Notes: generated from the sequence alone by a model not told the origin. Counted from the stretch's first letter, positions 16,862 through 24,964 are shown. The stretch: DNA of 64,000 nt from Desulforapulum autotrophicum HRM2 (GCF_000020365.1 NC_012108.1:1178001-1242000); one strand, 5' to 3'. Made by a program: numbers and translations.

Positions 16862-16875
16862 CCTTTTTTATATTC

Positions 16876-16889
16876 GGTAAAAAAATACC
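16876..16889. promoter_or_regulatory. Palindrome GGTA-N6-TACC, site 3
   Basis: GGTAAAAAAATACC, flanked as CGGTA...TACCG, 28 bp after site 2 and about 92 bp upstream of the -24 box. Paired sites at this distance are typical of enhancer elements bound by NtrC-type activators. Confidence 0.65.
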
Positions 16890-16979
16890 GGTAGTGTCTT
16901 TTGGCTGTGGGGGTCAATTGAAATGCTAACCATCTAATTTTATGCTGTTTAATTGTTTTTTTAAGGAAAAAAATCATGG

Positions 16980-16995
16980 AGGCACGGGATGTGCT
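16980..16995 (+). promoter_or_regulatory. Sigma-54 (-24/-12) promoter
   Basis: AGGCACGGGATGTGCT fits TGGCACG-N4-TTGCW with two mismatches and keeps the invariant GG (16981-16982) and GC (16993-16994) ten bases apart. It faces the small-ORF/GNAT/ATP-grasp cluster; transcription would begin near 17006. Confidence 0.65.
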
Positions 16996-17085
16996 TTGTT
17001 TTGGTTGAAACATATTAGCCACCCTGGCGGGCGATTTGCGGATTCTGAACTGCACGGCCACAGGAAAAACCCTAAAGGTGAGAAC

Positions 17086-17259
17086 ATGACCAAGGAAATA
17101 GAGAAAAAGCCAAAGCAGAAGACCCCTAAATTTAAAGACTCCTATGACGAGGAATTTTCCTGGGAAGATGAGATGGAAATCCAGACCCGCAGGAGGAAAC
17201 TTGGCAAAAAGTCACAGTGGAAGGAAAACACTAAAGAAAACCCAAAGGAACAGTGGTAA
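17086..17259 (+). CDS. Small highly charged protein, unknown (first gene of cluster)
   Basis: A 57-residue, Lys/Glu-rich protein from ATG 17086, preceded by AAGGTGAG. It starts MTKEIEKKPKQK and ends with a Trp after KENPKEQ; three Trp and one Tyr are its only aromatic residues apart from Phe. There is no hydrophobic stretch or Cys. A longer frame from 16942 would run through the sigma-54 promoter and is rejected. It is the first frame after that promoter. It could be a scaffold or leader peptide for the downstream enzymes, a small regulator, or a structural protein; no family is recognised. Confidence 0.55.
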   Translation: MTKEIEKKPKQKTPKFKDSYDEEFSWEDEMEIQTRRRKLGKKSQWKENTKENPKEQW

Positions 17260-17317
17260 ATCCAAAACCATGTTTGTAACTGATCTGTATTTGAAAAAGA
17301 TAAAAGGAGATAAAACC

Positions 17318-17407
17318 ATGAACCGTTCATTCGTTGCAAGACTGACCAGGGGCACGCGTATGTCAGCCCATTTCGCAACTAAAATCAAACTTACCCCCTG
17401 TCATTAG
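17318..17407 (+). CDS. 29-residue peptide ORF, candidate precursor peptide
   Basis: A 29-codon frame from ATG 17318 to TAG 17407 behind a good AAAAGGAG ribosome binding site (17301-17308 region). It begins MNRSFVARLTRG and ends IKLTPCH. It is strongly basic, with no Asp or Glu, and has a single Cys, second from the C-terminus. It lies 8 bp before the GNAT-like gene, so translation is probably coupled. Position, ribosome binding site and odd composition fit a precursor or substrate peptide for the following ATP-grasp and transferase enzymes, but a translational leader peptide is also possible. Confidence 0.5.
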   Translation: MNRSFVARLTRGTRMSAHFATKIKLTPCH

Positions 17408-17415
17408 GTGGTGTC

Positions 17416-18378
17416 ATGAAGATTTCAGTCTATGAAGATCCTGAAGAGTGCCGGTTCGTATGGGAAAAAGCATGGCCTGCCAAGGGCCTTTTTGACCTAT
17501 GGGAGGTTCGGTCGTGTTTCCATGATGCCTTCTTAAGGCCCTTGAGCTTTCATGTGGTTGAGGGAAATCAAAAGATTATGGGCTTTTTGCCCCTTTGCTG
17601 GGATGGAGAGGAAAATAAATACATTCAGTTCCCTGGTGAAACCTGGCATGGAAAAACCTGGCTTGAGCAGAACAGGATCATTGCCAGAACCCCTGAGGTG
17701 TTTGAACGTCTTGTGGACTCTGTTCCCGGATCGGTTCATCTTCGATACCTGGTCCAGAATCCCCTGTTTTGCCGCATGGACCAGGTGACCCCGGACGAGC
17801 TGGGATATCTGTTTTTCCCCAGGCTCTACGATTTTTCATTTGAGAGTTACTGGCAATCTTTTTCAGGAAAAATGAGGAAAAAACTCAGGGCTGAACTCAA
17901 GAAATTTGACACACGAAAGGTGACCTATCGGTTTAACCGCCTGGATGACCTTGATCAGATGCTGCGGATGAACATGGCCGCTTTTGGAGAAAATTCATAT
18001 TTCAGGGATTCGCGATTCCATTACGCCTTTGAAAACCTGTCCGCTCTTTTGCACAAAAAGGGGATGCTTCGCATCACCACCGTGCTTGTGGATGGTGATA
18101 TTGCAGCCGTGGATATGGGGGCACTATGGAACAACAGCTACACCCTCCTTGCCGGCGCTACCAACCCGGAATTTCCAGGTGTTGCCAAACTGATTAATTT
18201 CCACCATATGGACCGTTCTTGTAAGGAAAAAATTGAAACTGTGGATTTTCTTTGCGGTGACTTTAACTGGAAATCGCGGTTCAATTTGACACCCGTGCCC
18301 CTTTATCAGCTTAACATGGAAAAACACTCTGCCCGTTACTACGGAGAATTCCAGGAAATGGCGGTCGCCTGTGCCTGA
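17416..18378 (+). CDS. GNAT/FemAB-like acyl- or aminoacyl-transferase
   Basis: A 320-residue protein of the GNAT superfamily. The C-terminal half (about 135-305) shows the BioF2/FemAB-like acetyltransferase pattern: SFSGKMRKKLRAELKKF, the Met-rich helix LDQMLRMNMAAFGE, the strand VDGDIAAVDMGALWNNSYTLLAGAT, and the final VDFLCGDFNWKSRF. The N-terminal third is a second, degenerate GNAT-like unit. Relatives transfer acyl groups or amino acids from tRNA. Its stop overlaps the GTG of the ATP-grasp gene by eight bases, so the enzymes are made together. The donor and acceptor are unknown. Confidence 0.75.
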   Translation: MKISVYEDPEECRFVWEKAWPAKGLFDLWEVRSCFHDAFLRPLSFHVVEGNQKIMGFLPLCWDGEENKYIQFPGETWHGKTWLEQNRIIARTPEVFERLVDSVPGSVHLRYLVQNPLFCRMDQVTPDELGYLFFPRLYDFSFESYWQSFSGKMRKKLRAELKKFDTRKVTYRFNRLDDLDQMLRMNMAAFGENSYFRDSRFHYAFENLSALLHKKGMLRITTVLVDGDIAAVDMGALWNNSYTLLAGATNPEFPGVAKLINFHHMDRSCKEKIETVDFLCGDFNWKSRFNLTPVPLYQLNMEKHSARYYGEFQEMAVACA

Positions 18379-19651
18379 CAATGCCAGGGTGGTTGTTGTC
18401 GGCACCACCCCGGATTATATCGACTGGATTAGAAAAAAGTACCCCGGCCGCGGGCTTTTCCTGACCGACCCCGAACTCAGGCAAAGGGCCGAAGAACCCT
18501 TCCCTGGGAAGGAAGAGGAGATGCTTTGCCCCATTGACAGTGGTCGTATTGATACAATCGTGTCAGCCCTTGACGACCATCTTTCCCAATGGGGTCAGCA
18601 CCCCACGGGAGTAGCCTGCTTTGATTGTGAATCCATGGAAACGGCCGCCATGATTGCAGCCCGTTATTCCCTTGACTATCCAGGTGTAGGAGCCATTGGA
18701 AACAGCCGGGATAAGCAGGCGTGTAAAAGAATCTGGCAGGCCAATGGTGTTGCCTGTCCACGGTCAATGCGGGTCAACACCCTGGAGCAGGTTGTGGGAT
18801 TTATGGCCGGGATGGAAGCCGGGATTGTTTTAAAACCGTCCTGGGGCAGCGGAAGTGAACTTGTCTTCAGCTGCACCACTAAAGCTGATTGTGAACGGGC
18901 GTTTGATGCCATGGTCCAGGGGCTTGCAGAACGGGCCACACGGCCGCTGTTTAAAACGAATGGGGGCCAGGCGTGTGGGATCCTTGCAGAAGAACTGGTT
19001 CATGGAATTGAATTCAGCTGTGATTTTATTGTTGAAAACAGGGCCGTGACCATTGTCCGAACGGCCCGTAAAATAAAAATGGCCGGCAAGCCCTTTGGAA
19101 CGATCCTGGGGTACGAGATTCCGGCACCGGTCCTGACCGGCATGGCCCATGGCCGGCTTGAACGCCTGCTTTTCAAGGGGGCAGCGGCCCTGGGGATTGA
19201 ACGGGGTATCTGTATGGTTGATTTTATCATGCACGACGATGGACCCATGCTCATTGAAATGACTCCCCGGCCCGGGGGGGATTGCCTTCCTTTTTTGCTG
19301 GTTGAATCGGGAAACCTCGACATTCTGGGCCTTACCCTTGACTTTGCAGAGAAACGCCCTTTCATCCTCAACGGCCCCCATGGGTTTAAACCCTTCATGG
19401 CCGTGCGGATTTTCGCCCCCAGGGGCGGGACTCTCACGGGGATTGATCTGAACCGGCTCAACGACCGGGCAGACATCAGGAAAATACATTTGACCCGCAA
19501 GCCGGGCCATGTGATCACCATGCCCCCCCAGGATTATGACTCATGGCTGCTGGGGCATGTGATTGTTGCGCTCCCCCATGGCCTGGCAGGCCACAGTTTT
19601 GACGACTTTTGCCTTGGGATTTCCAGGCTCATTAATGTAGAGATCCAATAA
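18371..19651 (+). CDS. ATP-grasp ligase
   Basis: A 426-residue ATP-grasp enzyme starting at GTG 18371 inside the end of the GNAT gene. The N-terminal 110 residues form the pre-ATP-grasp domain (RVVVVGTTPDYIDW). ATP binding is shown by GIVLKPSWGSGSE (K155) and AEELVHGIEFSCDFI; the metal-binding strand is LIEMTPRPGGD (E296). Thr replaces the usual Asn of ExN at 298. Carbamoyl-phosphate-synthetase/PylC-like ligases have this layout and join amino acids or amines by amide bonds. As the middle enzyme of the cluster it probably makes the key peptide or amide bond. Confidence 0.85.
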   Translation: MPDNARVVVVGTTPDYIDWIRKKYPGRGLFLTDPELRQRAEEPFPGKEEEMLCPIDSGRIDTIVSALDDHLSQWGQHPTGVACFDCESMETAAMIAARYSLDYPGVGAIGNSRDKQACKRIWQANGVACPRSMRVNTLEQVVGFMAGMEAGIVLKPSWGSGSELVFSCTTKADCERAFDAMVQGLAERATRPLFKTNGGQACGILAEELVHGIEFSCDFIVENRAVTIVRTARKIKMAGKPFGTILGYEIPAPVLTGMAHGRLERLLFKGAAALGIERGICMVDFIMHDDGPMLIEMTPRPGGDCLPFLLVESGNLDILGLTLDFAEKRPFILNGPHGFKPFMAVRIFAPRGGTLTGIDLNRLNDRADIRKIHLTRKPGHVITMPPQDYDSWLLGHVIVALPHGLAGHSFDDFCLGISRLINVEIQ

Positions 19652-19653
19652 CA

Positions 19654-20886
19654 ATGAACGATATTGCCACACCTGAAAATTCCCGGCCCCGGTTGATGCA
19701 GGAGCCCTTTGTCCATGATTTTGTCCAGGCAATTCTTGAACGAAGACAAATTTATCTCAATGCCGCCAAGGTCCATGGCTCTCCGCTTTACCTTGTTGAA
19801 GAGGCAGTTTTAAGGGAGCGGGCCGGACAGTTCAGGGCTGCATTTGAACGACAGCTCCCCAGCACATCCTTTTATTACGCCATGAAGAGCAATAATCTTT
19901 CCGACGTGTCAAGAATTGTTCTGGGCGAGGGGTTTGGGCTGGATGTGTCCAGCGGGATTGAGCTCTCGACGGCCCTTGGGCTTGGGGCAACGGACATCAT
20001 CTTCAGCGGCCCCGGGAAAACTGATCCAGAGCTTGAACTTGCCGTTGAAAATGCTGACCGGGTAACGGTCCTCATGGACAGTCCTGGCGAGTGTCAAAGA
20101 CTCATGGCCCTGGTGGAGCGGCGAAAAAAGCGCCTCAGGGTGGGTCTCCGTCTGAATCACCATACGGTTGGACTGTGGCGCAAATTCGGCGTTCCCATGG
20201 AGGCGCTTTTACCCCTTTATGAAACGATCAAAGATCATTCGTACATGGCCTTTAAGGGGGTTCAGTTTCATTCGTCCTGGAATCTTGTTCCTGACCGGCA
20301 GGTGGAGCTGATCCGAATTCTTGGCGATACACTGAAAAAAATGCCACCGTCGTTTTTCGACGATTGTGAGTTCATCGATATTGGCGGGGGGTACTGGCCT
20401 TCCCAGGGGGAGTGGCTTGTATCGGACGATCCCCTTGGGCATCAAATGATTCCGGCATCTTCCATTGAGACCTTTGCCCAAACCCTTGGGCAGGTTATCC
20501 GGGAGAAAATTCTATCCCTGGGTGCATTCCGGATCTGTTTTGAACCGGGACGGTGGATTTGTAACGATGCCATGCACATCATCATCCAGGTCATTGACAA
20601 GAAAGCCCCTGATCTTGTGATTACCGACGCCGGAACAAATGCCGTTGGGTGGGAGCGATTTGAGACTGATTATTTCCCAGTGATCAACCTGACACGGAGC
20701 GGTACAATGGAAAAGCCCTGCCATGTGCTGGGCTCACTGTGCACACCCCATGATGTGTGGGGGTACGCCTATTTTGGACAAGAAATAAGGGAAAAAGATA
20801 TACTCATGATCCCCACCCAGGGGGCCTACACCTTCAGTCTTCGACAGGAGTTTATCAAACCCCTTCCCCGGGTGGTGGTGATCTGA
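19654..20886 (+). CDS. Fold-III PLP-dependent decarboxylase (Orn/DAP/Arg decarboxylase family)
   Basis: A 410-residue alanine-racemase-fold enzyme. K78 in SFYYAMKSN is the PLP lysine. Other family marks are FGLDVSSGIEL, the HSSW strand, GGGYWPSQGE (phosphate loop), EPGRWI, and GSLCTPHDVWG, whose Cys acts on the substrate carboxylate across the dimer; QGAYTFSL closes the site. Members decarboxylate ornithine, diaminopimelate, arginine or related amino acids. Start ATG lies 2 bp after the ATP-grasp stop. It could supply an amine to the ligase or decarboxylate its product. A distant paralogue sits at 34.8 kb. Confidence 0.85.
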   Translation: MNDIATPENSRPRLMQEPFVHDFVQAILERRQIYLNAAKVHGSPLYLVEEAVLRERAGQFRAAFERQLPSTSFYYAMKSNNLSDVSRIVLGEGFGLDVSSGIELSTALGLGATDIIFSGPGKTDPELELAVENADRVTVLMDSPGECQRLMALVERRKKRLRVGLRLNHHTVGLWRKFGVPMEALLPLYETIKDHSYMAFKGVQFHSSWNLVPDRQVELIRILGDTLKKMPPSFFDDCEFIDIGGGYWPSQGEWLVSDDPLGHQMIPASSIETFAQTLGQVIREKILSLGAFRICFEPGRWICNDAMHIIIQVIDKKAPDLVITDAGTNAVGWERFETDYFPVINLTRSGTMEKPCHVLGSLCTPHDVWGYAYFGQEIREKDILMIPTQGAYTFSLRQEFIKPLPRVVVI

Positions 20887-21206
20887 GATAGCGACAGTCA
20901 CCCTGGAACTCGATTATCAAGTTATTTACAATCCCCATGTTTGCGGACACAACAACCCATGGAACACGATAGCAGTAGGCAGGCGGGAACGGGTGTTGCC
21001 CTGAACGGATTAAATGGCAACGGTCGGCATGGACGCCGAAAGAGTTGCCATTTCCCTCGGAGCAGACCATGGACGGGCTGTGAGAATGAGAGAAGGGCAA
21101 CACCTGTTCCCGTCTGCCGATTCGAAGTGAATCTAAAAAACTTGATGATCGAGTGGAACGATTGATTCGGGGAAGGCTGTTGCCTCCCCCTCTGTTTTAT
21201 TTAAAC
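20887..21206. other. Intergenic region, 320 bp, almost filled by a nested inverted repeat
   Basis: Lies between the convergent decarboxylase and slyD genes. The repeat at 20908-21154 takes most of it. No coding frame is credible. Confidence 0.6.
20908..21154. repeat. Dispersed structured repeat, family 1, copy A
   Basis: Nested inverted repeats. Outer arms 20908-20923 and 21139-21154 match at 15 of 16 bases. Middle arms 20978-21002 and 21094-21118 match at 23 of 25. Inner arms are AAATGGCAAC (21012-21021) with GTTGCCATTT (21044-21053), and TCGGC (21024-21028) with GCCGA (21035-21039). A second copy of the core is at 62418-62516. It may be a mobile non-coding element, a structured RNA, or a strong bidirectional terminator. 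Confidence 0.65.
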
Positions 21207-21746
21207 CTAACAGTCACACCCGCCGCCGGTTTCACATCCGCATCCGCCGGTGCTTCCGCAGCCGCCCTTGTCGCCGTGGGTGCCACAGCCACATTGGTGG
21301 GGGGCATCGGGCTCAAGGCCTGTTTCAACCACTTCAATGTCAAAAACAATAGTCTTGCCTGCAAGGGGGTGGTTGATGTCCATCTTAACGGCATCTTCGC
21401 CAATATGGGCAACCACGGCAGGAACCGGGTTCCCATTGGGATCACTCAGGTGAAGCTGCATGCCCTCGGCAAGCTCCATGCCCTCTGGGATGGTTGCCTT
21501 GGGAAGTTCAATAACATGGTCCTCACTGCGTTCGCCATACCCTTTTTCCGGGGGAATGGTGACGGTCTTTTTTTCTCCAACGGTCATGTCTATGACTGCC
21601 TGGTCAAAGCCTTTGATGAGTTGACCTGATCCAATGGTGAATTTAAGGGGATCCCGGCCATCGGAGCTGTCAAACACCTCACCTGTTTCAAGTTTGCCTG
21701 TATAGTGAACTTTTATTGTATCGCCCGACTTGATTGCTTCAGTCAT
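21207..21746 (-). CDS. slyD: SlyD-type FKBP peptidyl-prolyl isomerase
   Basis: A 179-residue cytoplasmic prolyl isomerase and chaperone. The FKBP domain opens with DTIKVHYTGKLETGEVFDSS and has the inserted-flap (IF) domain (about 66-130, from PPEKGYGERSEDHVIELP) typical of SlyD, closing with VFDIEVVE. The tail (about 147-179) is Cys/His/Gly-rich, including CGCGTHGDKGGCGS and a terminal CDC, and fits nickel or other metal binding used in hydrogenase maturation. The ribosome binding site is AGGGAG, seven bases before ATG. Confidence 0.93.
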   Translation of the reverse strand: MTEAIKSGDTIKVHYTGKLETGEVFDSSDGRDPLKFTIGSGQLIKGFDQAVIDMTVGEKKTVTIPPEKGYGERSEDHVIELPKATIPEGMELAEGMQLHLSDPNGNPVPAVVAHIGEDAVKMDINHPLAGKTIVFDIEVVETGLEPDAPHQCGCGTHGDKGGCGSTGGCGCETGGGCDC

Positions 21747-22084
21747 GGTTAATCTCCCTGGATTTTATATATGGATATTTATGATGAAAAATAAATATCG
21801 CGTTTAAAAAGTGTAATTTCTTTCCAGCAACCGTCTGGGCAGCCAGAATTAATGAAATTACAGGTAAATTTTTGAATATATCAAATATTGCCTGATTATA
21901 AAAGCAAAAAATATTGAAAATAGTCGGGAATAACGGAAATGGCAAAGAAAGGATGGTGGGATGAAGCGCTGTCTCAACTGAGATAGAAGAGTCTGGGACA
22001 CCCTGAGTGATTTTGCCGGGTAGGTATACCCGGGTAGAATTGCGTGGGGTGTCCACAACTCATTAATTCAGATATTCAGGTGGT
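21747..22084. other. Intergenic region, 338 bp, with a compound hairpin
   Basis: AT-rich on the slyD side, where its promoter should lie. Near the kinase-like gene, a hairpin spans 21995-22054: outer GGACACCC/GGGTGTCC (8 bp) enclosing CCGGGTA-GGTA-TACCCGG (7 bp). There is no T-run, so it is not a classical terminator. Nothing coding is seen. Confidence 0.5.
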
Positions 22085-22825
22085 TCAGATTTGTTTGAAT
22101 TTCTGCCCATGGGCTGCGGCAACAATTTCAGCTGCAGCCGCTGCATCTGTGATATAATCTCTGTTAATCACAAGGTCAAATTCATAGGGTGAGGCATCTT
22201 TTTTATCATACACGGTTTTGAAGAATTTTCTCTGTTCTTCATCAATTTTCTTAAGTCGGGTTTCGGCATCCTTGTCTGGTATGCCAAGTTCTTTGGCCAG
22301 TCGTTTTACCCTGAATTCAAGGCTGCATATAAAGCGAACAGCAAGGACTTTTTCCCTTGGCAGGAGCAGATGAGCCCCCCGTCCCACAAAGAGGGTGGGT
22401 TCAAGGTTGGCAAGGGCCACGACTGATTTTGCAAGCTGCCTTGCATAATCGTTTTTCATAAAGGATTTCTCTTTTATGAGCATGGCCATTAAATCGCTCA
22501 TCTTGCCCGGGTATCTTTCGTCGAAAAAGGCAACCGTCCGTTGTGTAAGATTTGCATCTGCTGCCATATGCTCAAGGATTTCACGATCCACCACCCGGAA
22601 ATTTATTTTTTGGGCCACAAGGTCTGCTATTTCCAGTGCGCCAACGCCGATTTTCCGGGAAAAGCAGATGGCATCAGGTTGTATCTCCTTGAGTTCCTGG
22701 GCTGCATCTTTCCGCTGTTTGTCTGCCCAGTTTCTGATATGAGCATTGCTCCATTCAGAAACGCTCAACCTTTTTTTCCTGTATTGGCCAGGTTTGTAGA
22801 CCATGGATTCAGATGTATCGTTCAT
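22085..22825 (-). CDS. Cytidylate-kinase-like family protein
   Basis: A 246-residue protein of the cytidylate kinase-like group (PF13189). It has ICFSRKIGVGALEIADLVA, the P-loop-like nucleotide-binding start, then VVDREILEHMA, and the AMLIKEKSFMKNDYARQLAKSVVALAN region. LFVGRGAHLLLP and VRFICSLEFRVKRLAKELG make the LID-like Arg-rich part. Start ATG 22825 follows GGAGG, better than the longer frame from 22855. The first 60 residues are a basic extension. The physiological substrate is not known for this group. It stands alone on the minus strand. Confidence 0.8.
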   Translation of the reverse strand: MNDTSESMVYKPGQYRKKRLSVSEWSNAHIRNWADKQRKDAAQELKEIQPDAICFSRKIGVGALEIADLVAQKINFRVVDREILEHMAADANLTQRTVAFFDERYPGKMSDLMAMLIKEKSFMKNDYARQLAKSVVALANLEPTLFVGRGAHLLLPREKVLAVRFICSLEFRVKRLAKELGIPDKDAETRLKKIDEEQRKFFKTVYDKKDASPYEFDLVINRDYITDAAAAAEIVAAAHGQKFKQI

Positions 22826-23181
22826 GATATCCTCCTTGCGGGTTAGCGATTCCATGCATCCCCTGGCACCGGCAAAGGATGCAGAATTAAGCGATGTGTT
22901 CTCTGTATCGGATAGAAGCTTACGCCTAATTTAAAAGCAATTGGCGTGCCATGGGGGTATGGAAGGGTAGCGTCTGTGGTTGGCAGATCCACGGGGAAAT
23001 TTCTTGTGTAAGTCGGCCCAATTCCTGTCAATTTTTTTTACACTTTGTAAAGAAATATATGAAATTTAGGTGGTTCACTATCTAAAGCTGTTTTGTTTGA
23101 TTCACATTTGATTCTGATTAAAGATATGATATGTCAAAATCAGGTTGGATATCCCAATAACCCTTATTTCTGCGAGCATTC
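22826..23181. other. Divergent intergenic region, 356 bp
   Basis: Between the minus-strand kinase-like gene and the plus-strand transporter. One inverted repeat stands out: TTTAC-N5-GTAAA at 23037-23051, about 130 bp before the transporter start and possibly an operator. A weaker pair is ACGCC/GGCGT around 22922-22949. No coding frame. Confidence 0.5.
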
Positions 23182-24855
23182 ATGTTTGAATTTGATTATT
23201 GGAAGTTGCTGGCAGGATTGGGGATTTTCTTGTTTGGCATGCAACTGCTTGAAAATTCAATCAAAGATCTGTCCGGGAAGGCCTTTCGGCGAATTATTCG
23301 TGATTATACCAATACCCGATTGAAAGCCATTGCAAACGGTACGCTGGTTACGGCTTTGCTCCAGAGCAGTTCAGCGGTATCACTTATGGTCCTTGCCTTT
23401 GTGGGTGCAGGTATCATGAACATGGAAAATGCCATTGGCGTAATTCTGGGTTCCAATATCGGTACCACGCTTACAGCATGGATTGTGGCGACCCTGGGAT
23501 TTAAAATCAAGATAGAAACATTTGCCCTTCCGTTCATCGGTTTAGGTGCGGCCGGGTTGATTCTATTTAAACCCGGGACCCGGTTGTCTTATATCAACCG
23601 GCTGCTGATTGGTTTTGGCTTTTTGTTCCTTGGTCTGGATTACATGAAAACCAGTGTGGAAAATTTTTCACAAAATTTTAATCCAGGACAATTTAAAGAC
23701 CTGGTCCTGTGGATGTGCCTGGTTATCGGGGCCGTGATCACAGCTCTTATGCAGGCAAGTGCTGCAACCATAGCCATTACGCTTGCCGCTTTAAACAGCC
23801 AGTTGATGACATTTGAAATGGCAGCGGCCATGGTTATCGGTGCCAATATTGGGACAACCGCCACTGTTCTTCTGGGGGCCATTGGTGGATCTCCACCCAA
23901 AAAACGAGTGGCTGCCAGCCACCTGGCCTTCAATTTTGTGACCGGTATTATTGCTTTTGTCGCACTGCCGGTAATGGTTATGGTCGTAAAAATATTTATT
24001 GATGTTACCACCAATGGCCCTGTAGGACTGGCCCTGTTTCATACCGTGTTCAACATCACAGGGGTGATAATTTTTTTACCGATTGTCAAAGTGATGACCC
24101 GGTATCTTGTTAAACTTTTTCCCGAGCGGAAGGCTCAGTTGTGTGTTCATATCATCGATACCCCGGCAGAAGAGGTTGAAGCGGCTGTTGTCGCGCTGAA
24201 AAATGAAATTATTCACCTGCTGCAGGAATGTCAGCTATATACCTTAAGATCCCTCAATATAAACAAGACACTTGTTTTTGAGGAACCTCTGCCCTTTGAA
24301 AAAGGGAAAAAAAAGCAAGTGTCAATTGAGGCTTTTTATTCTGACATAAAAGAACTGCATTCAGCCATTATTGCCTATTATTCACTTATCCAGACCCAGA
24401 AACTGGATAAGGCTGTTTCCCAGGACCTGGAAAGAGCAATTCTTGCATCCAGAAACATCATGAACTCAGCAAAAAATTTCAAGGGTATCCGACCGGATTT
24501 TGATGAATTTGAATCGTCTGATTCTGCCTTTTTAAACCGCCAGTATGACCGGTTCAGAGAGCGGTTGGTTTCCTTGTACCATGAGATCAATACCGTACTC
24601 TCAGTAAAAGATGAAGATTTGCAATATGCGACAATTATTAAAGCATTTGCCCATGTGGAACAGGCAGATAAATTATTTATCCAGACCATTGTCCAGACCT
24701 CATCGGTAAATAAAGAGGAACACCTTGATCTGTCTACCCTGTTTCTTGTCAACCGTCTTTTTACCCAGGCATGCAGAATGTTTATTTTCAGCATGAAGGA
24801 TCTGCTGTTGTCACATGAAAGAACCATTGCTTTTGACAAAGCAGTTGAACCCTGA
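23182..24855 (+). CDS. Na+/phosphate (NptA-type) cotransporter family protein
   Basis: A 557-residue inner-membrane transporter. The N-terminal 320 residues contain two repeated Na/Pi cotransporter units: LLQSSSAVSLMVLAFVG with GSNIGTTLTA, and LMQASAATIAITLAAL with GANIGTTATVLLGA. The QSSSA/QASAA and GxNIGTT motifs mark substrate and sodium sites. The C-terminal 220 residues are a helical PhoU-like domain, often tied to phosphate signalling. Nothing in the neighbourhood confirms phosphate as the substrate. The next gene, also a transporter, starts 109 bp downstream. Confidence 0.88.
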   Translation: MFEFDYWKLLAGLGIFLFGMQLLENSIKDLSGKAFRRIIRDYTNTRLKAIANGTLVTALLQSSSAVSLMVLAFVGAGIMNMENAIGVILGSNIGTTLTAWIVATLGFKIKIETFALPFIGLGAAGLILFKPGTRLSYINRLLIGFGFLFLGLDYMKTSVENFSQNFNPGQFKDLVLWMCLVIGAVITALMQASAATIAITLAALNSQLMTFEMAAAMVIGANIGTTATVLLGAIGGSPPKKRVAASHLAFNFVTGIIAFVALPVMVMVVKIFIDVTTNGPVGLALFHTVFNITGVIIFLPIVKVMTRYLVKLFPERKAQLCVHIIDTPAEEVEAAVVALKNEIIHLLQECQLYTLRSLNINKTLVFEEPLPFEKGKKKQVSIEAFYSDIKELHSAIIAYYSLIQTQKLDKAVSQDLERAILASRNIMNSAKNFKGIRPDFDEFESSDSAFLNRQYDRFRERLVSLYHEINTVLSVKDEDLQYATIIKAFAHVEQADKLFIQTIVQTSSVNKEEHLDLSTLFLVNRLFTQACRMFIFSMKDLLLSHERTIAFDKAVEP

Positions 24856-24964
24856 TGTCGTGTTATAAACGGAATTGGAATTATTGATTTGGAAGATTTT
24901 ATTCCGATCATGGGCCAAAAACACATTTGTTGTCTAAGGCAATGAAGAAAGGATACATCTTCTC

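Larger units (their letters stand above)
16692..17085. other. Regulatory intergenic region, 394 bp
   Basis: Divergent spacer between the sigma-54 activator and its presumed target cluster. It is AT-rich and contains the three GGTA-N6-TACC palindromes and the -24/-12 promoter. No credible coding frame is seen. Confidence 0.7.

Noticed and set aside
16942-17085. Upstream extension of the 57-residue protein to ATG 16942
   Set aside because: It would include the -24/-12 promoter in the coding region and lacks a ribosome binding site; ATG 17086 has one.
18830-19510. 226-codon minus-strand frame within the peptide cluster
   Set aside because: It mirrors the ATP-grasp gene and has Pro/Gly/Lys-rich composition typical of antisense frames in GC-rich DNA.
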